A stretch of DNA of 64,000 nt from Photobacterium indicum (GCF_003026215.1 NZ_PYOC01000005.1:124001-188000), one strand, 5' to 3'. Positions 9,163 through 17,921 are shown, counted from the stretch's first letter. Numbers and translations: made by a program. The notes: generated by a model from the sequence alone, not told the origin.

Positions 9163-10728
9163 ATGAAGCATATTCAACGTTCATTCATGTGTTTAGGGAT
9201 AGTTACAGCATTGAGCTTTAACTGTGCTTTGGCAAATCAAGTTGATGAAGAAAATAATAATTTCATTGAAACCAACCGAGTGATTATCAAGTATAAACCC
9301 GTTAAACGTGATGTGTTAAATATTGACATGCAAGAATTTAGGCAACTAGATACCGCAGCAGTATTAAGTTCAGCGACAGGAAGTAAGAGTAAATATATTC
9401 GTACTCTTTCAACCGGAGAAGAAGTTTACGAACTTGATGAGTGGAAAAATAGTGAAGAGTTGGACTTGATTCTAAACAGTTTAGAAGGCGATCCTCAGGT
9501 AGAGTATGCTGAGCCAGATTTGATACTACACCCATTAGAAATGCCAAATGACACTCGTATTTCTGAACTATGGGGAGTTGGTAAACATTATGCTGGAATA
9601 AATGTTGCGGCAGTTTGGCCAAAATACAGTGGTAAAAGTACGACAGTCGCGGTGGTTGATACGGGTTACGCGCTTCATTCTGATCTAGAATCAAATATGC
9701 TACCAGGTTGGGATTTTATTACAGATCCAATGATGGGAAATGATGGCGATGGTCGTGATAATGATGCGTCTGATCCTGGTGATTGGGTACTAAAAAATCA
9801 GTGTAAACAGAATTCACCAGCACGTAATTCATCGTGGCATGGTACTCATGTTGCTGGAACAATTGCTGCTGTTGCCAATAATAGTAAAGGGATTGCTGGG
9901 GTCGCATATGACGCAAAAGTTGTTCCAGTTAGAGTGCTAGGGCGCTGTGGTGGATATACTTCTGATATCGCTGATGGAATCATCTGGGCATCAGGTGGCG
10001 ATGTACCTGGGGCGAATATTAATCGTAATCCTGCACAGGTGATTAATATGTCTTTAGGTGGTCAAGGTAGCTGCTCTCGTACGACTCAAAATGCAATTGA
10101 CCTTGCTCGATCAAATGGTTCTACGATTGTAGTAGCGGCAGGAAATAGTAATCGTAATGCCTATAATTACACTCCTGCCAGTTGTGCTAATGTTATTACT
10201 GTCGCAGCGGTCAATAATGTCGGTAGCCGTTCTTATTATTCAAATTTTGGTGATGTGGTTGATATAGCAGCTCCCGGAGGTGAATACACTCAACTTGGGA
10301 AAACAGCGGCGATTCTGTCTACCATTAACAATGGTCAAAAACAGCCGACAACAGAGGGGTATGCGTATTATCAAGGAACAAGCATGGCAGCTCCTCATGT
10401 CGCAGGGCTTGCCGCTCTATTATACCAAGCGGATCCTCTGATCACCCCAGAGAAAGTAGAAAAAATTATTAAGCAGTCTTCACGCCAATTTCCGAATCCA
10501 AACCAATGTATAGGTTGTGGCTCTGGGTTGGCTGATGCCGACGCTGCAATTAAGTTGCTTCAAATAGGAGAGGTACCTAAACCTATATTAGAGCAATGGA
10601 ATGCAAGTAAAGTATATTTAAAAGGTGATGAAGTCTCGTATAACAATCTTCGATTCTTAGCAAAATGGTGGAATACGAATGAAGAACCTGGAAAGGACCA
10701 ATGGGGGCCTTGGCAGGAAAGTAAATAA
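9163..10728 (+). CDS. Secreted S8 (subtilisin-like) serine protease with C-terminal chitin-binding-like domain
   Basis: An extracellular protease of 521 residues. A Sec signal peptide (about 1-24, ending CALA) is followed by an I9-type propeptide (about 36-125) and the S8 catalytic domain. The triad is visible: Asp166 in VAVVDTGYALHSD, His226 in SSWHGTHVAGTIAA and Ser407 in GTSMAAPHVAGLAALL. The oxyanion Asn is probably in VVAAGNSNRNA. The last 45 residues (EQWNASKVYLKGDEVSYNNL, then AKWWN and WGPW) match the CBM5/12 chitin-binding fold. It is monocistronic. Likely role: degrading protein in chitin-rich particles or shells. The adjacent repeat element suggests an accessory location. Confidence 0.93.
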   Translation: MKHIQRSFMCLGIVTALSFNCALANQVDEENNNFIETNRVIIKYKPVKRDVLNIDMQEFRQLDTAAVLSSATGSKSKYIRTLSTGEEVYELDEWKNSEELDLILNSLEGDPQVEYAEPDLILHPLEMPNDTRISELWGVGKHYAGINVAAVWPKYSGKSTTVAVVDTGYALHSDLESNMLPGWDFITDPMMGNDGDGRDNDASDPGDWVLKNQCKQNSPARNSSWHGTHVAGTIAAVANNSKGIAGVAYDAKVVPVRVLGRCGGYTSDIADGIIWASGGDVPGANINRNPAQVINMSLGGQGSCSRTTQNAIDLARSNGSTIVVAAGNSNRNAYNYTPASCANVITVAAVNNVGSRSYYSNFGDVVDIAAPGGEYTQLGKTAAILSTINNGQKQPTTEGYAYYQGTSMAAPHVAGLAALLYQADPLITPEKVEKIIKQSSRQFPNPNQCIGCGSGLADADAAIKLLQIGEVPKPILEQWNASKVYLKGDEVSYNNLRFLAKWWNTNEEPGKDQWGPWQESK

Positions 10729-10758
10729 CCCTCAAACATGATGAACTTATGTTGGGTT
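10727..10758 (+). terminator. Hairpin after the protease gene
   Basis: AACCC and AACAT pair with ATGTT and GGGTT, with a 3-base bulge (TCA) on the left arm. A short T-rich tail follows. It overlaps the stop codon of the protease gene. Confidence 0.45.
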
Positions 10759-10816
10759 TAATGCTCATCATTAACTTGAAGGTGTAGGCTTGATATCTGA
10801 AAGTTATCGTTAGGAT

Positions 10817-10866
10817 TGTGTCGCAGCTGAGTGATGAGGTTCACTAGCACTCCGGTTTGCGACACA
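10817..10866. repeat. Inverted repeat with inner hairpin
   Basis: TGTGTCGCA and TGCGACACA form a perfect 9-bp outer stem separated by 32 bases, which themselves contain GTGA/TCAC. Lies between the protease gene and the PTS gene remnant. No known element was recognised; it could be a structured RNA or an old insertion scar. Confidence 0.4.
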
Positions 10867-10915
10867 GCCATAGGCAACCGGTATATCTAATACAAGTTGT
10901 GTTAATAGGTCATAA

Positions 10916-11186
10916 TTTACTTTCTTATTTGTTGCTCCAGTACTGTATGAGATTCATGTGTTTTTAATCGGGATTGCCTTTGCGATTACTGCTTTTCTGG
11001 ATATTAAATCCGTGTATTACACGATTAAGAGTGACAGTAAAAGATATCAATGAGGTAGACATTGTAAAGCTTAAACAGCTAGGTGCCCATGATGTGTTGG
11101 TGATTGGCGATAACCTACAAGCTATTTTTGGTACTCAATCCGATAATATTGAAACAGAAATTAATGGTGTGTTAGCGACGATTTAA
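10916..11186 (+). pseudogene. Remnant of a glucose-family PTS EIICB permease
   Basis: Two pieces of one PTS protein appear in different frames. The frame from 10916 to about 11006 reads FTFLFVAPVLYEIHVFLIGI, which resembles the end of a glucose/N-acetylglucosamine-type EIIC domain. The frame from about 11007 to 11186 reads NPCITRLRVTVKDINEVDIV, then LGAHDVLVIGDNLQAIFG, the hallmark EIIB domain with its phosphorylated Cys (CITRLRV). The linker is missing, the frame shifts at the junction and the N-terminal part of EIIC is absent. A TTG start at 10974 gives a 70-residue frame that might still express EIIB, but this looks like a decayed gene with an internal deletion. Confidence 0.75.
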
Positions 11187-11216
11187 CCTTATCTCCCCCC
11201 CTATGCAGATAAGTAT

Positions 11217-11248
11217 GCCAACTTTATAGTGGAGTTGGCTTTATTTAA
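11217..11248 (+). terminator. Terminator after the PTS remnant
   Basis: GCCAACT and AGTTGGC form a 7-bp stem with a 9-base loop, followed by TTTATTT. Its survival fits descent from a once functional transcription unit. Confidence 0.65.
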
Positions 11249-11311
11249 ATAACGTCTAAAAGGGTAATTTCTACTACTTTTTTAGCATGACTATTTGCTA
11301 AAATAGCTAGC

Positions 11312-12013
11312 GTGAATTTAGATCAAACTACATACTTATCCGTCCTAATTCACATGCTAGACACAACCCCGACTCCAGCAGGCCTTAAATCTAAAGGTGG
11401 GCAATTTGTTTTTGCGAATGAAGCCTATCGACAGTTGGTGAATGCTCCGAAGGAGATAGAGGGGCTATTTGATTGTGACCTACCATGTGACACAGCCCAA
11501 TTTGCATCCATCTTTGCCCAACAAGATAGACATGTAATGCTAAGTAATAAGACAGTTAGCACCATAGACATTCATAACTATGCGCATGGTTACGATGCAT
11601 TTTCATTCAATAAGAGACCAGTTGTCATTAACGGTGAAACGTGGGGAGTGCAATTTAATGCAGTTAATCTTAAAGAACTGATTTGTGTCGAAGCTTTTGC
11701 TGAAATCATGACGTTTGACAAATCCCATAAATCATTTAGTTCTGTACGGCTGGGGGAAATGCAACTTACACCTTCTCAGGAAATTGTATTGTTTTGGTTG
11801 TTACGTGGTCGCCAGACAAAGCAAATTGCGTTGATGATCCACCGCACACCCAAAGCGGTAGAAAAGCAAATTGCTAATCTAATCGTCCGGTTTGCCATAT
11901 TTGGTGTCACTAATCGTGCGTCACTGATTGATTATGCCCGTAGCAATGGATGGTTATCAGTTATTCCTGCTCAACTATTGAAGCAACCAGTCTCGATTAT
12001 GATTAATGAATAA
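11312..12013 (+). CDS. PAS-like / LuxR-type helix-turn-helix regulator
   Basis: A 233-residue regulator. Residues 15-120 resemble a PAS fold (LKSKGGQFVFANEAYRQLVN), and residues about 150-215 form a LuxR-type helix-turn-helix (LTPSQEIVLFWLLRGRQTKQ, then HRTPKAVEKQIANLI). The architecture recalls the PAS-HTH regulators common in Vibrionaceae. The start is uncertain: GTG at 11312 is the first codon of the open frame; an ATG at 11354 would still retain the PAS region. No partner gene is adjacent. Ligand and targets are unknown. Confidence 0.8.
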   Translation: MNLDQTTYLSVLIHMLDTTPTPAGLKSKGGQFVFANEAYRQLVNAPKEIEGLFDCDLPCDTAQFASIFAQQDRHVMLSNKTVSTIDIHNYAHGYDAFSFNKRPVVINGETWGVQFNAVNLKELICVEAFAEIMTFDKSHKSFSSVRLGEMQLTPSQEIVLFWLLRGRQTKQIALMIHRTPKAVEKQIANLIVRFAIFGVTNRASLIDYARSNGWLSVIPAQLLKQPVSIMINE

Positions 12014-12050
12014 CGACGAGCAAAAAAAGTATTGGGCCCAGAAAACAAAA

Positions 12051-12078
12051 AGCCCTGAATCAGCAATGATTCAGGGCT
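12051..12078. terminator. Bidirectional terminator
   Basis: AGCCCTGAATCA and TGATTCAGGGCT form a perfect 12-bp stem with a GCAA loop, flanked by an A-run on the left and a T-run on the right. It serves both convergent genes (the PAS/LuxR regulator and the YebC-family gene). Confidence 0.9.
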
Positions 12079-12102
12079 TTTAAATGCAATGAATAAAATG
12101 GA

Positions 12103-12825
12103 TTATTCAGCAATTTCCGCATTGTGGTAAATGTTCTGTACGTCATCACAGTCATTTAACACGTCTAAGAATTTTTCGAATGCAGCTACGTCGTCACCGC
12201 TGATTTCAGTCATTGTTTGAGGAACAAAAGAAATTTCTTCAACGTCGACAGCTACATCTGGCATTGTTGCTGCAAGTGCATTTTTCACTTTGAAGAATTC
12301 TGTATGAGGAGCATAAACGGTAATAATGCCGTCTTCGCATTCGATGTCACTTACATCAACATCTTCCATCATTAGGTTTTCAAGAACCATATCTTCGTCG
12401 TCACCAGCGAACTGGAATACAGCTTGGTGTTCGAACATGTGACCAACAGTACCTGGTCCACCGATTTTCGCATGGTTCTTAACAAACGCTTGGCGAACAT
12501 CCATGAAAGTACGGTTGTTGTTGTCTGTTAGACAGTCAACGATAACCATGCAGTTACCTGGTCCAAAACCTTCGTAGCGCGCAGTAGCAAAATCTTCACC
12601 GGCACCACCTTTGGCCTTATCGATCGCTTTCTCGATGACATGGCTTGGCACCTGATCTTTTTTTGCTTTTTCGATCAAGCGCTTGAGTGAAAGGTTGCTG
12701 TCTGGGTCTAGACTACCGTTCTTAGCACAGACGTAGATCTCTTTACCGTATTTTGAGTAAACCTTGATCTTTGCGCCAGCCGTTTTTGCCATCGACAATT
12801 TGCGTACTTCGAATTTTCTTCCCAT
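12103..12825 (-). CDS. yeeN: YebC/PmpR-family protein (YeeN type)
   Basis: A 240-residue member of the YebC family, long annotated as DNA-binding regulators; recent work on the family points to a role in translation of difficult proline-rich stretches. The start [20 protein letters not shown] and [20 protein letters not shown] match the shorter paralogue YeeN better than YebC itself. The conserved [20 protein letters not shown] and [20 protein letters not shown] motifs are present. It is monocistronic. The choice between YeeN and YebC rests on remembered sequence features, not an alignment. Confidence 0.88.
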   Translation of the reverse strand: MGRKFEVRKLSMAKTAGAKIKVYSKYGKEIYVCAKNGSLDPDSNLSLKRLIEKAKKDQVPSHVIEKAIDKAKGGAGEDFATARYEGFGPGNCMVIVDCLTDNNNRTFMDVRQAFVKNHAKIGGPGTVGHMFEHQAVFQFAGDDEDMVLENLMMEDVDVSDIECEDGIITVYAPHTEFFKVKNALAATMPDVAVDVEEISFVPQTMTEISGDDVAAFEKFLDVLNDCDDVQNIYHNAEIAE

Positions 12826-13256
12826 GAGGAATCACTCTCTTAATCAGTGTTTGGGGCTTTGATGGTCCGAATTTTACCAGTTAGCAGGGTATGTAGGCTA
12901 GTGTCATCTTGTTGTCTTTTGTCTGAATACTCGACATTTATGGGTTTATTTTCTTTTTTTAACATCGATAACGACATTCTGAGCCACTCTATTAACCGCT
13001 ATCTTACCTTTTGTATAAATAATCTGATTGTATCCATTAATGGCAGCTCTATGAAATCATCATGGAAAGCGATTCTTTAACACGTAAATCTGACTGCGAT
13101 TATGATGAATAATGAGCATGTCGGTTAATAAATATCATCTGTTTGCTACTGATTTCATTAGAAATAAAAAAACATGACGATTTAGGTCAAAAAATAAGCA
13201 CTCGATGCAATTTAGGGTTTACAGTCGAATCTCCGATGCGTATTATTCACCGCACT
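12826..13256. other. Intergenic region upstream of the tRNA genes
   Basis: About 430 bases between the yeeN start and tRNA-Ser. A plus-strand frame of 77 codons here has no ribosome-binding site and an odd composition and is not accepted. The last 60 bases should hold the tRNA promoter. Confidence 0.5.
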
Positions 13257-13347
13257 GGAGAGATGGCTGAGTGGTCGAAAGCACCGGTCTTGAAAACCGG
13301 CAAGGGTTTATAGCCCTTCTAGGGTTCAAATCCCTATCTCTCCGCCA
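13257..13347 (+). tRNA. tRNA-Ser (anticodon UGA)
   Basis: The 91-base cloverleaf has acceptor arms GGAGAGA and TCTCTCC, discriminator G and an encoded CCA. The anticodon loop is CTTGAAA with anticodon TGA (reads UCA) between CCGGT and ACCGG. The long variable arm (CAAGGGTTTATAGCCCTT) is typical of serine tRNAs. The T loop is GGTTCAAATCC. Confidence 0.96.
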
Positions 13348-13388
13348 TATTCTAGATGTTTGATTTACTTCGAATATCATACAGAATT

Positions 13389-13465
13389 GGAGCGGTAGTT
13401 CAGTTGGTTAGAATACCGGCCTGTCACGCCGGGGGTCGCGGGTTCGAGTCCCGTCCGCTCCGCCA
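13389..13465 (+). tRNA. tRNA-Asp (anticodon GUC)
   Basis: The 77-base cloverleaf has acceptor arms GGAGCGG and CCGCTCC and an encoded CCA. The anticodon loop is CTGTCAC, anticodon GTC. It lies 41 bases after tRNA-Ser, so both are probably one transcript. Confidence 0.97.
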
Positions 13466-13474
13466 ACACAACGA

Positions 13475-13504
13475 AGCCTCAGCAGAAATGCTGGGGCTTT
13501 TTTG
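13475..13504 (+). terminator. Terminator of the tRNA operon
   Basis: AGCCTCAGCA and TGCTGGGGCT form a 10-bp stem (one T-G pair) with a GAAA tetraloop and a following T-run, 9 bases after tRNA-Asp. Confidence 0.92.
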
Positions 13505-13850
13505 CATCTGCTGTTTGGTGAAAGTACCCACTTATCGATTAATCTCTAAATCCTTTTATTAGCCAAATTAAAATTATTTAGAATGCTCCTGCGTAACCAA
13601 TTAGCATTGCCTACATGCTTCCAGCTTTCTACCGCGCTAAAATATCGACCAATTACGACGTGTTAATCGAATTACTTAAAGTAAGACTTAAGTACTTTGA
13701 TACCGCTAGAAATAACATGATTTTATACGTGTAAATTGCTCTCGAAGGTGGTTTTAATGAAATCACATTGCGGACGGTGCCCTTTATATTGTGGCTGTAT
13801 CACTGCATAATAGCTCTATTGAAACAAATAATACTACACAGAGAATTACC
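13505..13850. other. Intergenic region between the tRNA operon and the lipoprotein gene
   Basis: About 345 bases. It should contain the lipoprotein gene promoter. No repeat, RNA gene or coding frame was recognised. Confidence 0.5.
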
Positions 13851-14372
13851 ATGAATATGAAAAAAGCAGTGGTTGCCATCGCTATAGTTACCACATTAAC
13901 AATGTCTGGCTGCGCAACGGTTCCTACGGCTTCACAAGAAGAAAGTGATAAGGCGAAAACATTCGAAGTTTTAACTGATAAAGCCGGACTGTACATTTTC
14001 CGTGATTCATTTGTTGGCCAGGCATTGAAGAAGACAGTGTGGTTTGATGGTGAAGCACTAGGTGAAACAGCTCCCTCGACGTTTTTCTATAAAGCTGTCT
14101 CTGCGGGTAATCACACCGTATCAACTGAAAGCGAATTCAGTGAAAATCATATTTACCTACAAATGGAGTCAGGTAAGAATTATTATATAAACCAATATAT
14201 TAAAATCGGTGTGTTTGTAGGCGGTGCAGGCCTGGAGCAAGTTAGCGAAAAAGAAGCTCAGCAGCGAATAGTCCCGCTCAAGATGAATTCCCTTAAGAAT
14301 AACATTACCACTCCTAATGTTATTGAAACTAACAAAACGGGCACGCGTAAAGGTATGTACAGCATATACTAA
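13851..14372 (+). CDS. DUF2846-like lipoprotein
   Basis: A 173-residue predicted lipoprotein. The N-terminus (MNMKKAVVAIAIVTTLTM) leads to the lipobox MSGC, so the mature protein is anchored at Cys22. The following domain (KAGLYIFRDSFVGQALKKTV, then FYKAVSAGNHTVSTESEFSE) resembles the DUF2846 family of small lipoproteins. The ATG at 13851 is chosen over an upstream in-frame codon because the signal peptide begins there. It is monocistronic and abuts the second MITE-like repeat. Function unknown. Confidence 0.8.
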   Translation: MNMKKAVVAIAIVTTLTMSGCATVPTASQEESDKAKTFEVLTDKAGLYIFRDSFVGQALKKTVWFDGEALGETAPSTFFYKAVSAGNHTVSTESEFSENHIYLQMESGKNYYINQYIKIGVFVGGAGLEQVSEKEAQQRIVPLKMNSLKNNITTPNVIETNKTGTRKGMYSIY

Positions 14373-14550
14373 TATCAAATTCATAATCACTTGCTCAGTT
14401 CAGTGAGAGTTAAAATGTTTTTAGGCAAGGAGATGAATTGAGAATCCCTTTGCTCTAAATTGAAATTAATTAACGCAGTATAAAGTATTTTAAACTCGCC
14501 TAAAGGGAACACCACTGGAACGGTCAAATTATTAATGGAATTGGTATAAG
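14368..14550. repeat. MITE-like repeat, short copy (copy 2)
   Basis: The body from 14391 (TTGCTCAGTTCAGTGAGAGT) to about 14520 is a near copy of 8741-8873. The right end, ATTAATGGAATTGGTATAAG, is the inverse of the left end of copy 1 (CTTATACCAAATCCATTAAT). The left end here is degenerate. It lacks the 85-base extra segment of copy 1, so copy 1 gained it or copy 2 lost it. No open frame lies inside. Confidence 0.65.
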
Positions 14551-14826
14551 AGGCGACACGTCGAATGTTCCAGCAAGTCAGGAACTTCGAAGTTGCAATG
14601 GATTAATTGCAAATAAAGGTCACTATACTTTATTTGTGATTGATTCATTGTTAGTATTAGCCGCGTAATATTGGTCAATTTAAGCGCACAAGCATTATTC
14701 ACGTACCCGTTAAGAGAGAAATCAATAAGCCAAGACAAATGAAAGTAGCATTAGTTTTAGCTATCTCGCTAGGAGCTGGTTATGGGATCGTGGGTGATAA
14801 AGCTCATAAGTTACGAGGCAAGAGTT
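14551..14826. other. Intergenic region after the repeat
   Basis: About 275 bases between the repeat and the unknown two-gene unit. The minus-strand frame at 14532-14738 is not accepted: it runs out of the repeat and has no ribosome-binding site. Confidence 0.45.
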
Positions 14827-15186
14827 ATGGAACAATACGTTAATTTTTTTGTTGGTGATGATTTGGACAGTAAACCCCAGCTTGACGTAAACGACGAGCG
14901 AGCGCGAGTGCACCTAAAGGCATTATTATGTGGGTTAGATTCTAACACTGAGAATATTGTTATTGATTTTTCTTTAAACCACACCGGAATGATTGATCAG
15001 TACAGTAGCTTTGAAGAGGCATGGCAGCAACTTGATGTAGGCCTACGTGATTTTATTGCCGCTTTCAGGAATCTATCGGGTAAGTCCTATATCAATCCTC
15101 ATTGCGAGGACTTTGTAAAAGAGTTCTTTTGCGACTTAGTTCAAAACAGTGTCAATAAAGATGAAGCACGAGAAAGCGACCAATGA
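14827..15186 (+). CDS. Hypothetical acidic protein, first of a coupled pair
   Basis: A 119-residue soluble, acidic protein (MEQYVNFFVGDDLDSKPQLD) with no family I recognise. The ATG at 14827 is preferred over an upstream in-frame start because GAGGC lies about 10 bases before it. Its stop overlaps the start of the next gene (ATGA at 15183-15186), so the two are translationally coupled. It is small, of unknown function and next to a mobile repeat, which fits an accessory module such as toxin-immunity or toxin-antitoxin, but nothing in the sequence proves that. Confidence 0.6.
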   Translation: MEQYVNFFVGDDLDSKPQLDVNDERARVHLKALLCGLDSNTENIVIDFSLNHTGMIDQYSSFEEAWQQLDVGLRDFIAAFRNLSGKSYINPHCEDFVKEFFCDLVQNSVNKDEARESDQ

Positions 15187-15482
15187 TTCCGTATTTGCAC
15201 CTTGAGCTATTTCCTGAAGAATATGATTTCATGATGGATGAACCTGTTGAAGCAAGAAAGCGTAAATGTGGTATCAACCCTATGGATCAGAGATACATTG
15301 ATTCTATTAACCAACGCCGATATGAAATGAAAGTTAGAGTATTTATGCCTACAGATTTATCCCCTGAACATCATAAGGCGACATTAATAGATGATCGTTT
15401 TATCAGTTCTTACCAATACTGCGAAAGAGCTGATTACCGCAATAATCTTCAACCTGCTATAGAACTATTTCTTTGTCTCTAA
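15183..15482 (+). CDS. Hypothetical protein, second of a coupled pair
   Basis: A 99-residue soluble protein beginning MIPYLHLELFPEEYDFMMDE. Its ATG overlaps the stop of the preceding gene by four bases, a strong sign of a joint operon. Charged residues are frequent (EARKRKCGINPMDQRYIDSI) and no membrane segment or signal peptide is seen. No family is recognised. Confidence 0.6.
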   Translation: MIPYLHLELFPEEYDFMMDEPVEARKRKCGINPMDQRYIDSINQRRYEMKVRVFMPTDLSPEHHKATLIDDRFISSYQYCERADYRNNLQPAIELFLCL

Positions 15483-15855
15483 ATCAATAAAAAGTGGCAC
15501 CCTCAATTCTTAGTGGCCTAAAGGTCTAAAGGTCTAAAGGTTGATAAGTTGGAAAGTGCACTTAATCGTGACGAGTTAAACTAGTGAACTAAATTGAACG
15601 GGGTAAATAGCAGACAAAAAAACGATAATCTTCAACTACCATCTATACTATTACTCAATTATGTTTTTATTTGAAATCGACATCATTCCTTTAAAAATAA
15701 GGCTGCTGGCGAGTTTTATAAGCGTCACGTGCAATCACTTAAAGGCGTATGTAAAGATAAATAAGGGTCGGAAACCTCTAAAAAGAACATTTGACTAGCA
15801 TTCTATGCAAGTGTCAGTATATGCCTATATTTTACAAGCAGTATGCGGAAAGAAA
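15483..15855. other. Intergenic region with a short tandem repeat
   Basis: About 370 A+T-rich bases. CTAAAGGT is repeated three times without change at 15518-15541. A phrase AGTGGCACCCT near 15495 also occurs near the right end of the MITE-like copy 1, perhaps a relic. Otherwise nothing was recognised. Confidence 0.5.
15518..15541 (+). repeat. Three perfect 8-base tandem repeats
   Basis: CTAAAGGT occurs three times in succession. It may be a slippage-prone site; no gene overlaps it. Confidence 0.8.
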
Positions 15856-16323
15856 ATGCCTAGAGTAAGCCAGAAGGTTGCACTACAGACACGGAAAAGA
15901 ATTATTGAGGCCGCGCTTGATATTGTCGTAAATCAAGGGTCAGAAAATCTAACCTTTTCTATATTGGCAAAAAAAGCAGATATTAGTCGCTCTGGTATTA
16001 ACTCTCACTTTAAATTGAAAAGTGATTTGATGTCAGAGATACGACCTCAGATTGCAAGTAGAATTCAAATGCGATTGAACTACTCATCACCGGAAGACTT
16101 CTATATGTCATGGACAAAAGCGGTCGATACGGACGTAGAATTTTGCAGGCTTATTATTGCATCTGGAGCTTTTATCAAAGAGCAAGATGGTTTTGAGTCG
16201 CTTATCAAAACAATTTCCTCAAGCAATATTGAAATCACAAAAATGTATATTTATCAGGCGATAGGATATGCGGTGGTTAATATCGAGCAAACTTTAAAAA
16301 AAGACGTTAAGGTTCCCGTATAG
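15856..16323 (+). CDS. TetR-family transcriptional regulator (short)
   Basis: A 155-residue regulator with an N-terminal TetR helix-turn-helix (about residues 10-57: QTRKRIIEAALDIVVNQGSE, then ADISRSGINSHFKLKSDLMS). The ligand domain is shorter than usual (about 100 residues against 130-150). The ATG at 15856 (MPRVSQKV) is preferred over a start 17 codons upstream because it immediately precedes the conserved domain. It is convergent with a LysR gene only three bases away, with no terminator between. Target unknown. Confidence 0.8.
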   Translation: MPRVSQKVALQTRKRIIEAALDIVVNQGSENLTFSILAKKADISRSGINSHFKLKSDLMSEIRPQIASRIQMRLNYSSPEDFYMSWTKAVDTDVEFCRLIIASGAFIKEQDGFESLIKTISSSNIEITKMYIYQAIGYAVVNIEQTLKKDVKVPV

Positions 16324-16326
16324 CTA

Positions 16327-17220
16327 TTAAGCAGCAATATGATCTACGAGATAATCTAAAAAAGCCCTGAGCTGTGGTTTGGGGTATTTGCCACCACGAT
16401 AAACGGCGTAAATCTCAATACCTGCATGTTCATGCGGTGAAGCAGTCCAATCTGGCAATACTTTTTGTAGTTTCCCATCTTTTATAGAGTCAGATACCAT
16501 CCAGCTTGAAAGTAGCAATAGGCCTGTTCCGCCCAGTGCTGCAGACATTAATGGAGACCCGCCTCTTGAATATAAATTCCCTTTAACTGCAACTTTCTTA
16601 TGCTGTTTCTTATTGGAAAAATGCCAGTAGTTACGTTTTCTGTCACGGCTTAGTAGCAAGCAGTTGTGTTGGCTTACTTCTTCTGGAGTAGTCGGTGTAC
16701 CGCAACGCTCAAGGTAGCTTGGAGAAGCACACAGAATTGTATGGTTCGGCATCAGCATTCTAGCATTTAGGCTGCTATCGGCAGGGCGGCCAATTCGGAT
16801 ACCTAAGTCGATATTCTCAGCATTCATATCGACCATTCTATCGTCTAGTTCAATATCAACGGTAACGTTAGGGTAGCGTTTGAGAAAGTCAGGCAAGATA
16901 GGGTTGATACACAGGTTTCCGAAGCTTTCGAAAACAGAGATCCGCAAGGTGCCACTCGGTACATCGTTTGTTTTATCCATAGAACGAATGAGTTGATCGG
17001 CATCTTCCATTAGCTTACTGGCACCAACAAGGAAATACTGACCCTCTTCGGTGAGTAACAATTGGCGTGTACTGCGCTTAAATAGGGTTACTCGAAGCTG
17101 TTTTTCAAGATTATCGATATTTCTGGCCACAGAAGAGGGTGCCATGTGCAGAGCATGCCCCGCCTTAGAGAAACTGCCGGATTCAACGACTTGGGTAAAC
17201 ACTCGTACAAGATCTAACAT
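16327..17220 (-). CDS. LysR-family transcriptional regulator
   Basis: A 297-residue LysR regulator. The DNA-binding domain (VRVFTQVVESGSFSKAGHAL, then SVARNIDNLEKQLRVTLFKR) occupies about residues 3-62, and the effector domain follows. The latter half (IGRPADSSLNARMLMPNHTI) places it in the CrgA/AaeR-like subgroup. It is transcribed away from an AhpD-like gene 179 bases off, a probable regulatory target by position. Confidence 0.9.
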   Translation of the reverse strand: MLDLVRVFTQVVESGSFSKAGHALHMAPSSVARNIDNLEKQLRVTLFKRSTRQLLLTEEGQYFLVGASKLMEDADQLIRSMDKTNDVPSGTLRISVFESFGNLCINPILPDFLKRYPNVTVDIELDDRMVDMNAENIDLGIRIGRPADSSLNARMLMPNHTILCASPSYLERCGTPTTPEEVSQHNCLLLSRDRKRNYWHFSNKKQHKKVAVKGNLYSRGGSPLMSAALGGTGLLLLSSWMVSDSIKDGKLQKVLPDWTASPHEHAGIEIYAVYRGGKYPKPQLRAFLDYLVDHIAA

Positions 17221-17399
17221 TCAGCTCACCTTTGCATTTTACGCAAAACTATTGCAGATAATAGCGGCATTCTATCTCTCAGTCGAATTCTGCACAATGT
17301 CCTTATTGAATCAGCAGGGGAGCTCAACAAGTGGCCTGTCTGCGAAAATATTTGACCGTTTACATATCTAAAAGAGTGTAACCAATTGAGGGAATAAGA

Positions 17400-17840
17400 A
17401 TGCAAAAGCGTATTGATATTAGTGGATTACAAACAAAAGCAATTGAAGCGATGATGGGGTTAGAAAACTATGTGTCAGGCTCTGAACTGCCTACTACCTT
17501 GAAAGAGCTGATTAAACTGCGTGCATCGATGATCAATAACTGCGCCTATTGTATTCAAATGCACACGCCTGTTGCTCAAAAAACTGGTATCGACGTACAG
17601 CGTTTAATGGCATTAGCCGCATGGCAAGAATCGCCGCTGTTTAGCGATGTAGAATGCGCTGTATTGGCGATGACTGATGAAATGACGTTAATTGCCGATC
17701 AGGGTTTGCCTGAAGCGACTTATAAGCGCTGTATTGAATTACTGGGCGAGACTGCGACCGCACAGTGTATGATGCAAATTGTCACTATCAATGCTTGGAA
17801 CCGAATAGCGATATCGACCAAGATGGAGCATGCCAGCTAA
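17400..17840 (+). CDS. AhpD-like carboxymuconolactone decarboxylase family protein
   Basis: A 146-residue protein of the AhpD/CMD superfamily. The redox motif is visible as Cys48-AY-Cys51 followed by His55 (NCAYCIQMHTPVA), the arrangement used for thiol-dependent peroxide reduction, so a peroxidase or reductase role is likelier than ring decarboxylation. Length matches the family. GAGGGAATAAG lies just before the ATG. It is divergent from a LysR regulator. Confidence 0.9.
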   Translation: MQKRIDISGLQTKAIEAMMGLENYVSGSELPTTLKELIKLRASMINNCAYCIQMHTPVAQKTGIDVQRLMALAAWQESPLFSDVECAVLAMTDEMTLIADQGLPEATYKRCIELLGETATAQCMMQIVTINAWNRIAISTKMEHAS

Positions 17841-17921
17841 GTTTCTTTCACCTTGATGAAGAATTTACAATATTTCCCACCATGATAAATGGCTCACCAA
17901 TCTTTATTAGTAAGCCATGAG

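Noticed and set aside
12847..13080. A 77-codon plus-strand frame upstream of the tRNAs
   Set aside because: No ribosome-binding site, irregular composition and no recognisable domain; it overlaps the promoter region of yeeN.
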